This document shows, one piece after another, positions 18,003-25,664 of a stretch of DNA of 64,000 bases (position 1 is the first letter of the stretch; each line of letters opens with the position of its first letter). The translations under genes and the position numbers were made by a program. The notes beneath the pieces are model-generated. The model was not told the DNA's origin, made no database searches, and worked only from the letters and a program-made list of their open reading frames with translations. Source of the stretch: Imperialibacter sp. EC-SDR9 (GTDB lineage Bacteria > Bacteroidota > Bacteroidia > Cytophagales > Cyclobacteriaceae); contig NZ_LR701575.1 in NCBI RefSeq assembly GCF_902498805.1, forward strand, positions 252,454 through 316,453, written 5' to 3'.

Positions 18003-18035
18003 CAAAGGTAGAGAGAAGCTTATTGAAATACAAAA
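18003..18035 (-). promoter_or_regulatory. Consensus promoter of rpsO
   Basis: Minus strand: TTTTG (18035-18031), a 20-base spacer, TACCTTTG (18010-18003); an exact match to the Bacteroidota consensus, 40 bases before the rpsO ATG. Confidence 0.82.
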
Positions 18036-18060
18036 CTCTGTATAAAATATCCTGACAGGT

Positions 18061-19800
18061 TTATTCTCCTTCTGATTGATCTGACAAGGCTTTTTCGGTT
18101 GTTGGAACCGGGCTTTTCCTCTGCACGAAAGAGGCCCATTTCTTCTTTAGTCGATCAATGAAAATAATGTAAACATCTGCATCAAAAAGCCGTGAGTCGT
18201 TGCGGGCCTGTCGCAGGAAAAAAATGCCGAAGGGCATCAGTATCATATTGGGCATCCAGGCGGCAACAGCGCCGTCGAGCAAGCCCTCCCTGGCGTACTT
18301 TTCGCTCATGATGCTCACTACATAGAATATAATGAAAAACCCTATGGACAAAATCACCGGCAAACCAAAACCTCCTTTTTTGATGATGGAGCCTAATGGT
18401 GCTCCTATAAAAAACATGACCAGGCAGCTGAAGGCCAGGGCAACCTTTTTGTGCTTTTCGATAATGTGGCGATATATCTCCGAGTTGAGGTTTTCAATTC
18501 TGGTAGCCTGATTAGCGAGATTAGTCTTGATATACCTGGCCTTTACCAAGGCGTCATTGACTGCCCGGGTTCTCCTGCTATTGTCGGCGAAATATTTTTC
18601 GAAAGTGATCGTATCTCTTGCTGCCTTTTTTCTTTTTATCACCGCTTCCCTGGCCGCTTTAATACTATCCATCTTCGCCTGCTCCTTAGTTTTGGCCTGC
18701 GTCTTCGCCAGCGCTTCAACCGCAGACTCTCTCGCAATACGTGAGGCAGCCGGGGTATTCCCTGTGTTTGGAGATAAAATACTGTCTTCTACAGTGATCT
18801 TTACCTCCCCCTGCGATATCGCCACGGACTCTCTTTCCTTGCTCGTGGCAGCCCTGATAGAGTCAATTTTCCATTGCCTTCTTTCCTTCAGGTGGTAGTC
18901 ATACATTCCATCGGCATTATTGAGCAGATTGAGTCTGACTTCGCTGACTACGCCCTGCATAGAGTCAATATCATGGGCAAGCTCGCCCATGTCTTTCATG
19001 AGTCTGTTGCCGGCAAAAAGTTCCTGCTTTGTTCGATTGAGGTCAAAAGACGCCAGGCTTAATACCATCTTCATTTCACTGAACTCGTTCCTTGCCAGGT
19101 CGTTCACTCCTCCAAAGCTGGCTGTCCGGTTAAACTCATTTTGGCGTGACTCCTGGTAAGAATTACCATCATAGAGTTCAAAAACGAGGTAGCGATCATT
19201 TAGAATGGTGTACATTCTGCATGAGTCGGCCACAGTAACGCTATTGTTGCCCATTTCTCTGGTGTGATCGTAAATAATCACGTCTTTCATCGACACACCA
19301 TCAGGGAATTTCTGATTGACTTTGATGCTATAGTTGGGAATGCCATTGTAAAACTGGCCTTCCCGTATGTCCAGCGATGGCTTTTTTTGCCTGATGTCAT
19401 AAAGCAGGCTGTAGGCATTGATATTGGCTTCAGGCACAATAAAGTTGTTGTTCATAAAGGCCAAAACCACTAAAAATAAGACAGCGATAAAAAGCGGTCT
19501 GAGCGTTCGAACCAGGGAAATACCTGCTGACTTGATGGCGGTTAGCTCGAAGTGCTCTCCCAGGTTTCCAAAAGTCATGAGGGACGACAGCAGAATGGCT
19601 AACGGCAAAGCCACCTGTGACATATTGATGCTGAAGTAAAAGATAAGCTCGGCAAAAACGCTAAATCCAAGATCCTTTCCCACGAAATCGTCGAAGTACT
19701 TGAGCATGTATTGCACAAGCAAGATGAACACCACAACCAAAAAGGTGAGGAAAAAAGGGCCGAAAAATGATTTTAATATGAGTTTATCAAGTTTCTTCAT
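18061..19800 (-). CDS. LptF/LptG family (YjgP/YjgQ) permease for LPS transport
   Basis: Inner-membrane partner of LptB that lifts LPS toward the outer membrane. 579 residues, longer than the E. coli proteins (about 360). Membrane segments lie near 13-35 (FFGPFFLTFLVVVFILLVQYML), 47-75 and 98-120, and again near 450-540. The extra length is a periplasmic/coiled region around 245-435, rich in Lys/Ala/Glu (REAVIKRKKAARD). Bacteroidota LptF/G proteins often carry such insertions. Which paralogue (F or G) cannot be told. A TACTTTTG -7 element lies about 57 bases upstream. Confidence 0.88.
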   Translation of the reverse strand: MKKLDKLILKSFFGPFFLTFLVVVFILLVQYMLKYFDDFVGKDLGFSVFAELIFYFSINMSQVALPLAILLSSLMTFGNLGEHFELTAIKSAGISLVRTLRPLFIAVLFLVVLAFMNNNFIVPEANINAYSLLYDIRQKKPSLDIREGQFYNGIPNYSIKVNQKFPDGVSMKDVIIYDHTREMGNNSVTVADSCRMYTILNDRYLVFELYDGNSYQESRQNEFNRTASFGGVNDLARNEFSEMKMVLSLASFDLNRTKQELFAGNRLMKDMGELAHDIDSMQGVVSEVRLNLLNNADGMYDYHLKERRQWKIDSIRAATSKERESVAISQGEVKITVEDSILSPNTGNTPAASRIARESAVEALAKTQAKTKEQAKMDSIKAAREAVIKRKKAARDTITFEKYFADNSRRTRAVNDALVKARYIKTNLANQATRIENLNSEIYRHIIEKHKKVALAFSCLVMFFIGAPLGSIIKKGGFGLPVILSIGFFIIFYVVSIMSEKYAREGLLDGAVAAWMPNMILMPFGIFFLRQARNDSRLFDADVYIIFIDRLKKKWASFVQRKSPVPTTEKALSDQSEGE

Positions 19801-19856
19801 GCCTGCGGAAAAGTGCTTAGCAGATTAAGGTGCAAGCAGCACCTGTTAACTAACCG

Positions 19857-19864
19857 CAAAAGTA
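19857..19864 (-). promoter_or_regulatory. Putative -7 element before the LptF/G gene
   Basis: TACTTTTG on the minus strand matches TAnnTTTG; no clear -33 TTTG is seen at the expected spacing. Confidence 0.4.
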
Positions 19865-19879
19865 GGCAAAAAGTATTCC

Positions 19880-20293
19880 TTAACCACCGACTATTTCTTT
19901 TAGCGTATGGATCATTGACTCCCATAAATCTTCCAATTCCTCAAGGTCATCCATATCAGAATAATCTGTGATCTTAAGGTAGGTCGACTGCGTCATTTCG
20001 TTTTCTTCGAGCTTCATCTCCACGTAATTGGGGTCGTCATTCTCTTCCGTGCCCTCAAAAACGAACTTTACAAGGCTATTGGCCCGGTGTGAGGTCATCT
20101 TAGCTTTGTTTTTCTCTCCGTCCCAAATGAATATGTAGTCCTTGTCCTCGTTGATGTTTACATCGTCGGCAAACCACTGCGCCAACCCACTTGCTGAACT
20201 CACATATGGAAAAAGCATTTTTTTCGATGCCCGGAATTCAAACTCTGCTATATACTTGTAGTTACCCATATCGAACTTCTTCAAAAGTGCCAT
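19880..20293 (-). CDS. START-like (SRPBCC/AHSA1-type) domain protein
   Basis: 137 residues from ATG at 20293; an internal ATG (MGNYKY, codon 9) is an alternative. The sequence EFRASKKMLFPYVSSASGLAQWFADDV...FIWDGEKNKAKMTSHRANSLVKFVFEG fits the small helix-grip START-like proteins common in Bacteroidota, related to AHSA1. Cytoplasmic, acidic, no catalytic motif. Ligand and role are unknown. Upstream of the LptF/G gene on the same strand with 79 bases between. Confidence 0.8.
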   Translation of the reverse strand: MALLKKFDMGNYKYIAEFEFRASKKMLFPYVSSASGLAQWFADDVNINEDKDYIFIWDGEKNKAKMTSHRANSLVKFVFEGTEENDDPNYVEMKLEENEMTQSTYLKITDYSDMDDLEELEDLWESMIHTLKEIVGG

Positions 20294-20436
20294 AATGTAT
20301 TAAAAATAAAATTGATGTGAACATAATTTATTTTTTAATAGTCAAATGGGCTGCTTAAGTACTGCGATTCGAGCCAACGGGTGGGTCTTTCACTCCTATC
20401 TATATGTTCTTCCCCAATAAAAGTTGAAGGTTAAGG

Positions 20437-20468
20437 TTGGCAATTAGAAAACAATCTTCATACATTTG
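20437..20468 (+). promoter_or_regulatory. Consensus promoter of tRNA-Met
   Basis: TTG (20437-20439), a 21-base spacer, TACATTTG (20461-20468), 24 bases before the tRNA 5' end. Confidence 0.75.
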
Positions 20469-20492
20469 CACTCCCATTTTTGAAAGATTGAT

Positions 20493-20566
20493 GGCGGGGT
20501 AGCTCAGATGGTTAGAGCGCAGGATTCATAACCCTGAGGTCGGCAGTTCGATCCTGCTCCCCGCTA
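20493..20566 (+). tRNA. tRNA with CAT anticodon (elongator Met likely)
   Basis: 74-nt cloverleaf. Acceptor GGCGGGG/CCCCGCT (terminal G-U), D arm GCTC/GAGC, anticodon loop TTCATAA (CAT) with an A-C mismatch at the loop end of the stem, T arm GGCAG-TTCGATC-CTGCT. No encoded CCA. CAT could also be the lysidine-modified Ile tRNA; the overall sequence resembles Bacteroidota elongator Met. Its 3' end and terminator are repeated 379 bp downstream. Confidence 0.92.
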
Positions 20567-20573
20567 CAGTAAG

Positions 20574-20607
20574 AAAGCAGCTCAAAAGGCTGCTTTTACT
20601 TTTTCGT
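20574..20607 (+). terminator. Terminator of tRNA-Met
   Basis: AAAGCAGC / GCTGCTTT stem with a short A-rich loop, followed by TTACTTTTT. The first arm is repeated exactly near 20951-20970 in the decayed copy. Confidence 0.75.
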
Positions 20608-20608
20608 C

Positions 20609-20866
20609 TTGTTTACAGTCTACGCCCTACATAGCGCCAAGTTCAATAAAATTTATATCGGCTACTCGTCCGATATGGAGAATCGGTTAGCTGCACACAA
20701 TGTTTATCAAACCAAAGGTTACACCTTCAAATATCGTCCATGGGTTGTTGTTCATACAGAATGCTATCCAACCAAAAAAGAAGCGATGATCAGATAGAAG
20801 CAACTTAAGTCGGCAAAAGGCAGAGAGTTCATCTGGAAACTGGTTAACTCAAAGCCAGATAGTTAG
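20609..20866 (+). pseudogene. GIY-YIG nuclease-domain protein broken by an amber codon
   Basis: Opens with TTG at 20609 and reads FTVYALHSAKFNKIYIGYSS, the GIY-YIG core in its YxLHS...KIYIGY form, then RLAAHN, GYTFKYRPWVVVHTE and TKKEAMIR before TAG at 20795. The same frame continues KQLKSAKGREFIWKLVNSKPDS to a second TAG at 20864. Intact relatives read EAMxREKQLKSxKGREFIW through this point, so a Glu codon has become amber. Full length would be 84-85 residues, the usual size of these small single-domain proteins. The 3' end overlaps the decayed tRNA copy and the 5' end sits against the terminator of the intact tRNA. Confidence 0.8.
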
Positions 20867-20945
20867 AGCGCAGGATGCATTCCGCCAGTAGTCGGACAAG
20901 TGATCCGCCAGCTGGCGGACGGCCAGTGAATCCTGCTCCCCGCTA
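20845..20945 (+). pseudogene. Decayed second copy of tRNA-Met
   Basis: Matches the tRNA at the D arm and first anticodon-stem strand (GTTAGAGCGCAGGAT, 20861-20875) and again from the T-arm end through the 3' end (TCCTGCTCCCCGCTACAG, 20931-20948). The middle is replaced by a GC-rich block with the perfect 16-bp palindrome TCCGCCAGCTGGCGGA (20904-20919). The 5' acceptor strand is lost. The match continues about 22 bases past the tRNA into the terminator arm. Confidence 0.8.
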
Positions 20946-21122
20946 CAGTAAGAAAGCAGCTCAAAAGGCAGTTTTTCTTTTTTCCACGATTACTGCCTTC
21001 CCCCTTCCAATCTCATGCTTAACAAGTTCTGCAAATTTATCTGGCATCAATTGAGGCTGGAGCATATTCGCTAAATATCATTAGGGTTTAATTGCATATT
21101 TTTACCAGTACCAATAGCTATT

Positions 21123-21339
21123 TAACGTGAGTTCGATATAAGAATGTCGTCATTCCGGAAAATATTGGCCTAAAATCAAAATGGGCCAATATTTATCCGG
21201 AATCTCATATGTCTTGAGGCGGAGATTCCGCCGACGTGGAACGGATAATTTTCTTCAGATGAGAAAAATATCTGAAGAAAATTTCCGCAATGACGCCCTC
21301 GGTGATGTTTTGTTACTTTCTTATATCGAACTCACGTTA
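21123..21339. mobile_element. MITE-like element, 217 bp, with 22-bp perfect terminal inverted repeats
   Basis: Ends 21123-21144 and 21318-21339 are exact reverse complements and begin/end with TA, as left by TA-targeting (IS630/Tc1-like) transposases. Inside are nested inverted repeats: 21148-21160 with 21283-21295 (12 of 13), 21161-21170 with 21184-21193 (10/10), GGCGGAGATTCCGCC at 21218-21232, and 21248-21260 with 21270-21282 (13/13). No transposase gene. It ends 15 bases before the ATG of the MFS gene. Confidence 0.85.
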
Positions 21340-21354
21340 TTTAAACTTACTCTA

Positions 21355-22593
21355 ATGAAGGATTCACCTACTAAAAATACTGTGCAGCAGCTCTTAAGTA
21401 TTCCAGTGATGGTTGCTGCGCTGGGATACCTGGTCGACATGTATGATCTATTCTTGTTCAGCATAGTTAGAGTGCCAAGTTTAAAGTCGCTTGGTCTTAC
21501 AGATGAACAGGTGCTTAGCGATGGAATTCTATTGCTGAACCTGCAGATGGTGGGGATGCTCATTGGTGGGCTATTTTGGGGTGTACTTGGCGACAAAAAA
21601 GGAAGGTTGTCTGTTCTGTTCGGATCCATTTTAATTTATTCGATTGCCAATATTGGGAATGGGCTGGTGACCACTATTGAGCAGTATGCCGTGCTAAGGT
21701 TTATTGCAGGCTTCGGACTTGCCGGCGAATTGGGTGTAGGAATTACTTTAGTGGTAGAAATCCTCCCTAAGAATATCCGGGGCTATGGAACTACATTAGT
21801 AGCTACTATGGGTGTTTTTGGTGCATTGCTTGCCTTTTTGATTGTCCAGTTTTTTGAGTGGCGAGCTTCCTATTTTATTGGGGGTGGACTTGGGCTCTTG
21901 CTAATGGTTTTAAGACTAAAAGTTTTTGAATCTGGCATCTTCCTGCAACTAAAACAGCAAAACATCAGGCGGGGAGACGTACGCATGCTGTTTAATAATA
22001 AAACCAGGTTCTTGAAATATATGACCAGCATTGTGGTGGGCATGCCTATATGGTTTGTGGTCGGCATCCTGATTACCTTCTCTCCGGAAATTGGCAGAGC
22101 GATGCACCTTGACCAACCTGTTGATGCGGGACGGGCAGTGCTTTTTGCGTTTGCTGCACAGGTGGCCGGCAATCTGGCAAGTGGTTTTCTCAGTCAATAC
22201 TTACAAAACAGAAGACAGGTGATTTTTTCGTTCATGATGGGCTCATTTTTTCTGACGGTTATCCTTCTATTGGCACCTTTCTCAAGCACAACCCTGTTCT
22301 ACCTGTTATGTGGTTGTCTGGGCTTTTTCAGTGGTTATTGGACGCTTTTTATCACCGTGGCAGCCGAACTGTTTGGCTCCAACCTGCGTGCAACCGTGGC
22401 TACCACCGCCCCTAACTTTGTGAGGGGAACGATCATTCCACTCACGTCCATTTTCCTGGTAATGAAAGGCTATATCGGAACCATTAACAGTGCCCTGGTT
22501 ACCGGTATCCTCACGTATTTAGCGGGCATGATAGCCCTTTATTACCTAGAAGAAACCTTTAAGAAAGACATGAGCTTTATTGAAGAAGCCTGA
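21355..22593 (+). CDS. MFS transporter (sugar/metabolite:H+ symporter type)
   Basis: 412 residues from ATG at 21355 (MKDSPTKNTVQQLLS). A longer frame from 21181 lies in the MITE-like element and is rejected. About 12 membrane segments. The loop 2-3 signature is GVLGDKKGRLSVLFGS, near the consensus GxLaDrxGRkxxl, and loop 4 has RFIAGFGLAGELGVGITLVVEILPKNIRGYGTT, typical of the sugar-porter/metabolite symporter branch. The substrate is unknown. Directly followed, after one base, by a GNAT acetyltransferase gene, so probably one transcript. The MITE lies where the promoter would be. Confidence 0.9.
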   Translation: MKDSPTKNTVQQLLSIPVMVAALGYLVDMYDLFLFSIVRVPSLKSLGLTDEQVLSDGILLLNLQMVGMLIGGLFWGVLGDKKGRLSVLFGSILIYSIANIGNGLVTTIEQYAVLRFIAGFGLAGELGVGITLVVEILPKNIRGYGTTLVATMGVFGALLAFLIVQFFEWRASYFIGGGLGLLLMVLRLKVFESGIFLQLKQQNIRRGDVRMLFNNKTRFLKYMTSIVVGMPIWFVVGILITFSPEIGRAMHLDQPVDAGRAVLFAFAAQVAGNLASGFLSQYLQNRRQVIFSFMMGSFFLTVILLLAPFSSTTLFYLLCGCLGFFSGYWTLFITVAAELFGSNLRATVATTAPNFVRGTIIPLTSIFLVMKGYIGTINSALVTGILTYLAGMIALYYLEETFKKDMSFIEEA

Positions 22594-22594
22594 T

Positions 22595-23458
22595 ATGAGT
22601 GAAACTGATTTCAAATTGCGGCCGCTGAAATTGAACGATATCAGTGCAGCAATGAACTTATCCACTGCGGAGGGCTGGAACCAGACAGAAAGCGATTGGG
22701 CCTTGCTTATTAAGGAGAGTGAAGGCGCTTGCGTGCTGGCAGAACAGGGTTCCACCGCTATTGGCACCACCACGGCTATCAACTATTCACATCAGCTGGC
22801 ATGGATTGGTATGGTGCTGGTCGATAAAGCGTACCGTGGCCAGGGGGTAAGCAAAGCCTTGCTCGATAATGTTTTCAAGAATACAAGCGACATATCGATC
22901 AAACTGGATGCTACTCCAGCCGGGCAACAAGTGTATAGACAATTCGATTTCAAAGACGAGTACCTTATCGACAGAATGGTGAATGTATCGTTGACGAATT
23001 CTGCGTCATCCGACAACAGCGGCATAGAACCAGAGCCAGTGAAGCCGGAAAACATCGAAGATATTGTCGCTTCTGATGCTGCTGTTTTTGGCACAAAAAG
23101 AGAGCACCTCGTTACCTCACTTGTAAAGGAATATCCAGATAAGGCATGGATGGTAAGGCATAACAATCGGGTGACCGGGTTTGTGCTGGGAAGAGATGGC
23201 AACAAATATCATCATGTGGGGCCGGTGTCTGCCTCAACTATTGAGGTCGCTCGGGCCCTCATTGCAAAATCGCTCGGAGGGCTGATCCAAAAACCTGTGG
23301 TGGTGGATGTGTTGCAAGACAAGCAAGCTTTGATTGCCATGTTAAAATCGCTGGGATTCACCAAACAAAGGCACTTTGTGAGAATGTACAAGGGCGAGAA
23401 TCACTTTCCGGGAATTACGGAGCATTCTTACTGCATCTGTGGCCCTGAATTTGGCTAG
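22595..23458 (+). CDS. GNAT N-acetyltransferase with two acetyltransferase-like halves
   Basis: 287 residues from ATG at 22595; an upstream in-frame TTG lies in the MFS gene. The N-terminal half has the acetyl-CoA loop AWIGMVLVDKAYRGQGVSKALLDNVF (motif A, RGQGVS). The C-terminal half, from about 150, resembles the degenerate second GNAT-like domain found in YitH/Acetyltransf_18 proteins (GFVLGRDGNKYHHVGPVSAS, LKSLGFTKQRHFVRMYKG). Cytoplasmic; acceptor unknown. Coupled to the transporter gene, so it may modify the transported compound (inference). Confidence 0.87.
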   Translation: MSETDFKLRPLKLNDISAAMNLSTAEGWNQTESDWALLIKESEGACVLAEQGSTAIGTTTAINYSHQLAWIGMVLVDKAYRGQGVSKALLDNVFKNTSDISIKLDATPAGQQVYRQFDFKDEYLIDRMVNVSLTNSASSDNSGIEPEPVKPENIEDIVASDAAVFGTKREHLVTSLVKEYPDKAWMVRHNNRVTGFVLGRDGNKYHHVGPVSASTIEVARALIAKSLGGLIQKPVVVDVLQDKQALIAMLKSLGFTKQRHFVRMYKGENHFPGITEHSYCICGPEFG

Positions 23459-23508
23459 GGCAGGTTTAATGCCCAGGCTTTAAACCAGTTGGGAGGAAGT
23501 ATTGAGGA

Positions 23509-24582
23509 CTATTTAACAGTCTTGCCTTGCAGAAATGCCTGCACAAATTCATCATCAGTCAAATGCCTGTAGCTTTCGCAGATTCGATCAATCTCTTCAG
23601 CCTGCCCGCCCGAAAGTACTTCCTCTGCATTTAAACAAAACCCGCCCTGTAAAAGGCCCTGCCTGCGCAGCACTTCATGAATGCCAGGGATACATCCCTT
23701 GAAAGCGTTTCTGGCATCAAAAATAACGGCATTCATATCGGTGACCTCCACCCCTTTTGCCAGGAGTTTTTCTGCGCCAACATAATCATTTGAGATGCAT
23801 GTTTTTACTTCCTTGAAAAGCGCAACCGCTTGCTTTGTCCAAACGGCCCAATGCCCCAGCAACCCACCAACAAATGCTTTTTCAACCTTCTCTCCATTCA
23901 CCGTGAATTGGTAAGGTGTGAGCAAGTCGGCAACGATGTTGTCGTCATTGCCCGTATAAAGGGCTATTTCGTCTCTTCTGCTGGAGTGACACACCGCCCT
24001 GACCACGTCCAGCGTCTGGTACCGGTTGAAGGCGGCGACTTTGATGGCTTGCACATTGGGAATTTCGGCGAAGTCCCTCCAAAAATCATAACTCAAATAG
24101 CGACCACCTACAGCAGGCTGAAGGTAAAATCCAAAAACAGGCATGATTTCAGCGACCGCTTCCGTGCGCTGGATGAGTTCAGCTTCAGTATAATTATTCA
24201 ACCCTCCATTACTGAGTAAGCCAAGATGGTATCCGTACTTCCGTGCTAACTCAGCTTCTCTCAAGGCCTGATCGGCGGGCCCGCAAATACCAGCTACTTT
24301 TGTAAACGGACGTGTCAATTCAGCCCTTTCAATTTCATCTGCAGCCATTCTAAGTACTGGCTCCAACAAATTGATTTCTGGTTTACGGATTTCGAACTGC
24401 GTGGTGTGAACACCCACTGCCACCCCTCCTGCTCCGCTGGCCATATAATAACGAGTGAGCTGTCGCTGCCTGGCTTCATCCAGGTGAAGTGCTGATGTGA
24501 GCGCCAGTGGATGGGCAGGAATAACCGTTCCCTCCTTTAATAGCTGAGTCACGGAAGAATTGAGTTGTATATGTTTAGGCAT
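23509..24582 (-). CDS. Dihydrodipicolinate synthase/N-acetylneuraminate lyase superfamily aldolase
   Basis: 357 residues of TIM-barrel class I aldolase type. Marks: LTSALHLDEARQRQLTRYYMASGAGGVAVG at the N-terminus, PVFGFYLQPAVGG (strand 5, with the Tyr) and AIKVAAFNRYQTLDVVRA, whose Lys is the expected Schiff-base residue. The DapA GxTGE loop is not obvious, so this is unlikely to be the lysine-pathway enzyme; a sugar-acid or keto-acid aldolase/dehydratase is more likely. Third gene of an operon with an epimerase (3-bp gap) and an esterase-like hydrolase. Confidence 0.82.
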   Translation of the reverse strand: MPKHIQLNSSVTQLLKEGTVIPAHPLALTSALHLDEARQRQLTRYYMASGAGGVAVGVHTTQFEIRKPEINLLEPVLRMAADEIERAELTRPFTKVAGICGPADQALREAELARKYGYHLGLLSNGGLNNYTEAELIQRTEAVAEIMPVFGFYLQPAVGGRYLSYDFWRDFAEIPNVQAIKVAAFNRYQTLDVVRAVCHSSRRDEIALYTGNDDNIVADLLTPYQFTVNGEKVEKAFVGGLLGHWAVWTKQAVALFKEVKTCISNDYVGAEKLLAKGVEVTDMNAVIFDARNAFKGCIPGIHEVLRRQGLLQGGFCLNAEEVLSGGQAEEIDRICESYRHLTDDEFVQAFLQGKTVK

Positions 24583-24585
24583 GGC

Positions 24586-25602
24586 TTAAAATTTTCCTTT
24601 TCTTTCTGAAAAGTGAGTGGGCTTATTTAAAATTTCACCCCCCGCACTGTACCATTCAAGGATAGCCTCCATCATTTGTTTCAAGCTCACTTTGGGGTAG
24701 CCAAAAAGGCGAAAGGACTCGGCTGCATTCGATAGCAATGAGGTGGATTGCTCTTCGTTGATAAACTGAGGTGCTATGCCCAGTATTTTCCCAAATTCCT
24801 CAGCCAGCCATCGGACTGAGACAATTTCGGGTCCGGTGACATTCAATATTTTTGCCGGCGTGGCACAATGGTGAAGCGCTCGTAAAGCTATTTCGTTGGC
24901 ATCGCCCTGCCAAATCACGGTTACCGTGCCCATGGCCAGGTCAATCGGTTTGCTCTCCTTCACGGATTTGGCTATTTCCAGCAACACGCCATACGAGACA
25001 TCGTTGGCATAGTTCAGCCGGTAGATTAAAATGGGCGTGTTGTTTTTGGCAGCGAAGTATTGGAAAATGCGTTCACGACCCAGGCATGACTGGCCATACT
25101 CGCCAATGGGTTCTGGTGGCAGCGATTCGGTAGCCCCGCCACTTACTACGGGAACGAACGGATACACATTTCCTGTGGAGAAAACGACAATGCGGGATTT
25201 TTTGAACTTCTCTGCTACTCTTCCGGGTAGGTAGGTATTCATGGCCCAGGTAAAAGATTCATTCCCTGTGGTACCAAACTTTGTACCAGCCAGGTAAAGG
25301 ACATTAGGCACCTCGGGAAGCGCCTGTAGCTGGTTTTCGTCCAGCAAATCAGCTGTAATTGTTTCAATACCATTTTGATGCAGTCTGGCCTGAAGACCTG
25401 GTTCAGAAAAACGGGAGACGCCAATAATCCGCTTTTTTAATCCTGCCTGATCCACCGCCTGCTTTGCTAATAGTGCAAGTGTCGGCCCCATTTTCCCGCC
25501 CGCACCTAAGATAAGAATGTCGCCCGTCAGTGCTGAGATTTCAGAAATAAGTGCTTCTGAAGGCTTCAATAGGTGCTGGTATCGTTTTTCCAGATCGTTC
25601 AT
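24586..25602 (-). CDS. NAD(P)-dependent epimerase/dehydratase (extended SDR) with altered active site
   Basis: 338 residues. Rossmann motif ILGAGGKMGPTLALLAKQA at about 31-49 (GxGGxMG), NAG-like substitute YLAGTKFG, then STGNVYPF. The usual YxxxK appears as YGQSCLGRE: the Tyr is present but Cys replaces the Lys four residues later, which may mean changed or lost redox catalysis. The C-terminal half has the sugar-binding part (NVTGPEIVSVRWLAEEFGKILG). In an operon: 62 bases after the hydrolase gene and 3 before the aldolase gene. Substrate unknown, probably a sugar or sugar acid. Confidence 0.83.
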   Translation of the reverse strand: MNDLEKRYQHLLKPSEALISEISALTGDILILGAGGKMGPTLALLAKQAVDQAGLKKRIIGVSRFSEPGLQARLHQNGIETITADLLDENQLQALPEVPNVLYLAGTKFGTTGNESFTWAMNTYLPGRVAEKFKKSRIVVFSTGNVYPFVPVVSGGATESLPPEPIGEYGQSCLGRERIFQYFAAKNNTPILIYRLNYANDVSYGVLLEIAKSVKESKPIDLAMGTVTVIWQGDANEIALRALHHCATPAKILNVTGPEIVSVRWLAEEFGKILGIAPQFINEEQSTSLLSNAAESFRLFGYPKVSLKQMMEAILEWYSAGGEILNKPTHFSERKGKF

Positions 25603-25664
25603 ATTCTGTTGGCTTCCGTATTTCTAATTTTTCCCAAAAGGCAGTTGGTGATCATACCTTTACA

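Noticed and set aside
21181..21354. 58-residue N-terminal extension of the MFS transporter
   Set aside because: It lies in the MITE-like element; transporter similarity begins at the ATG at 21355.
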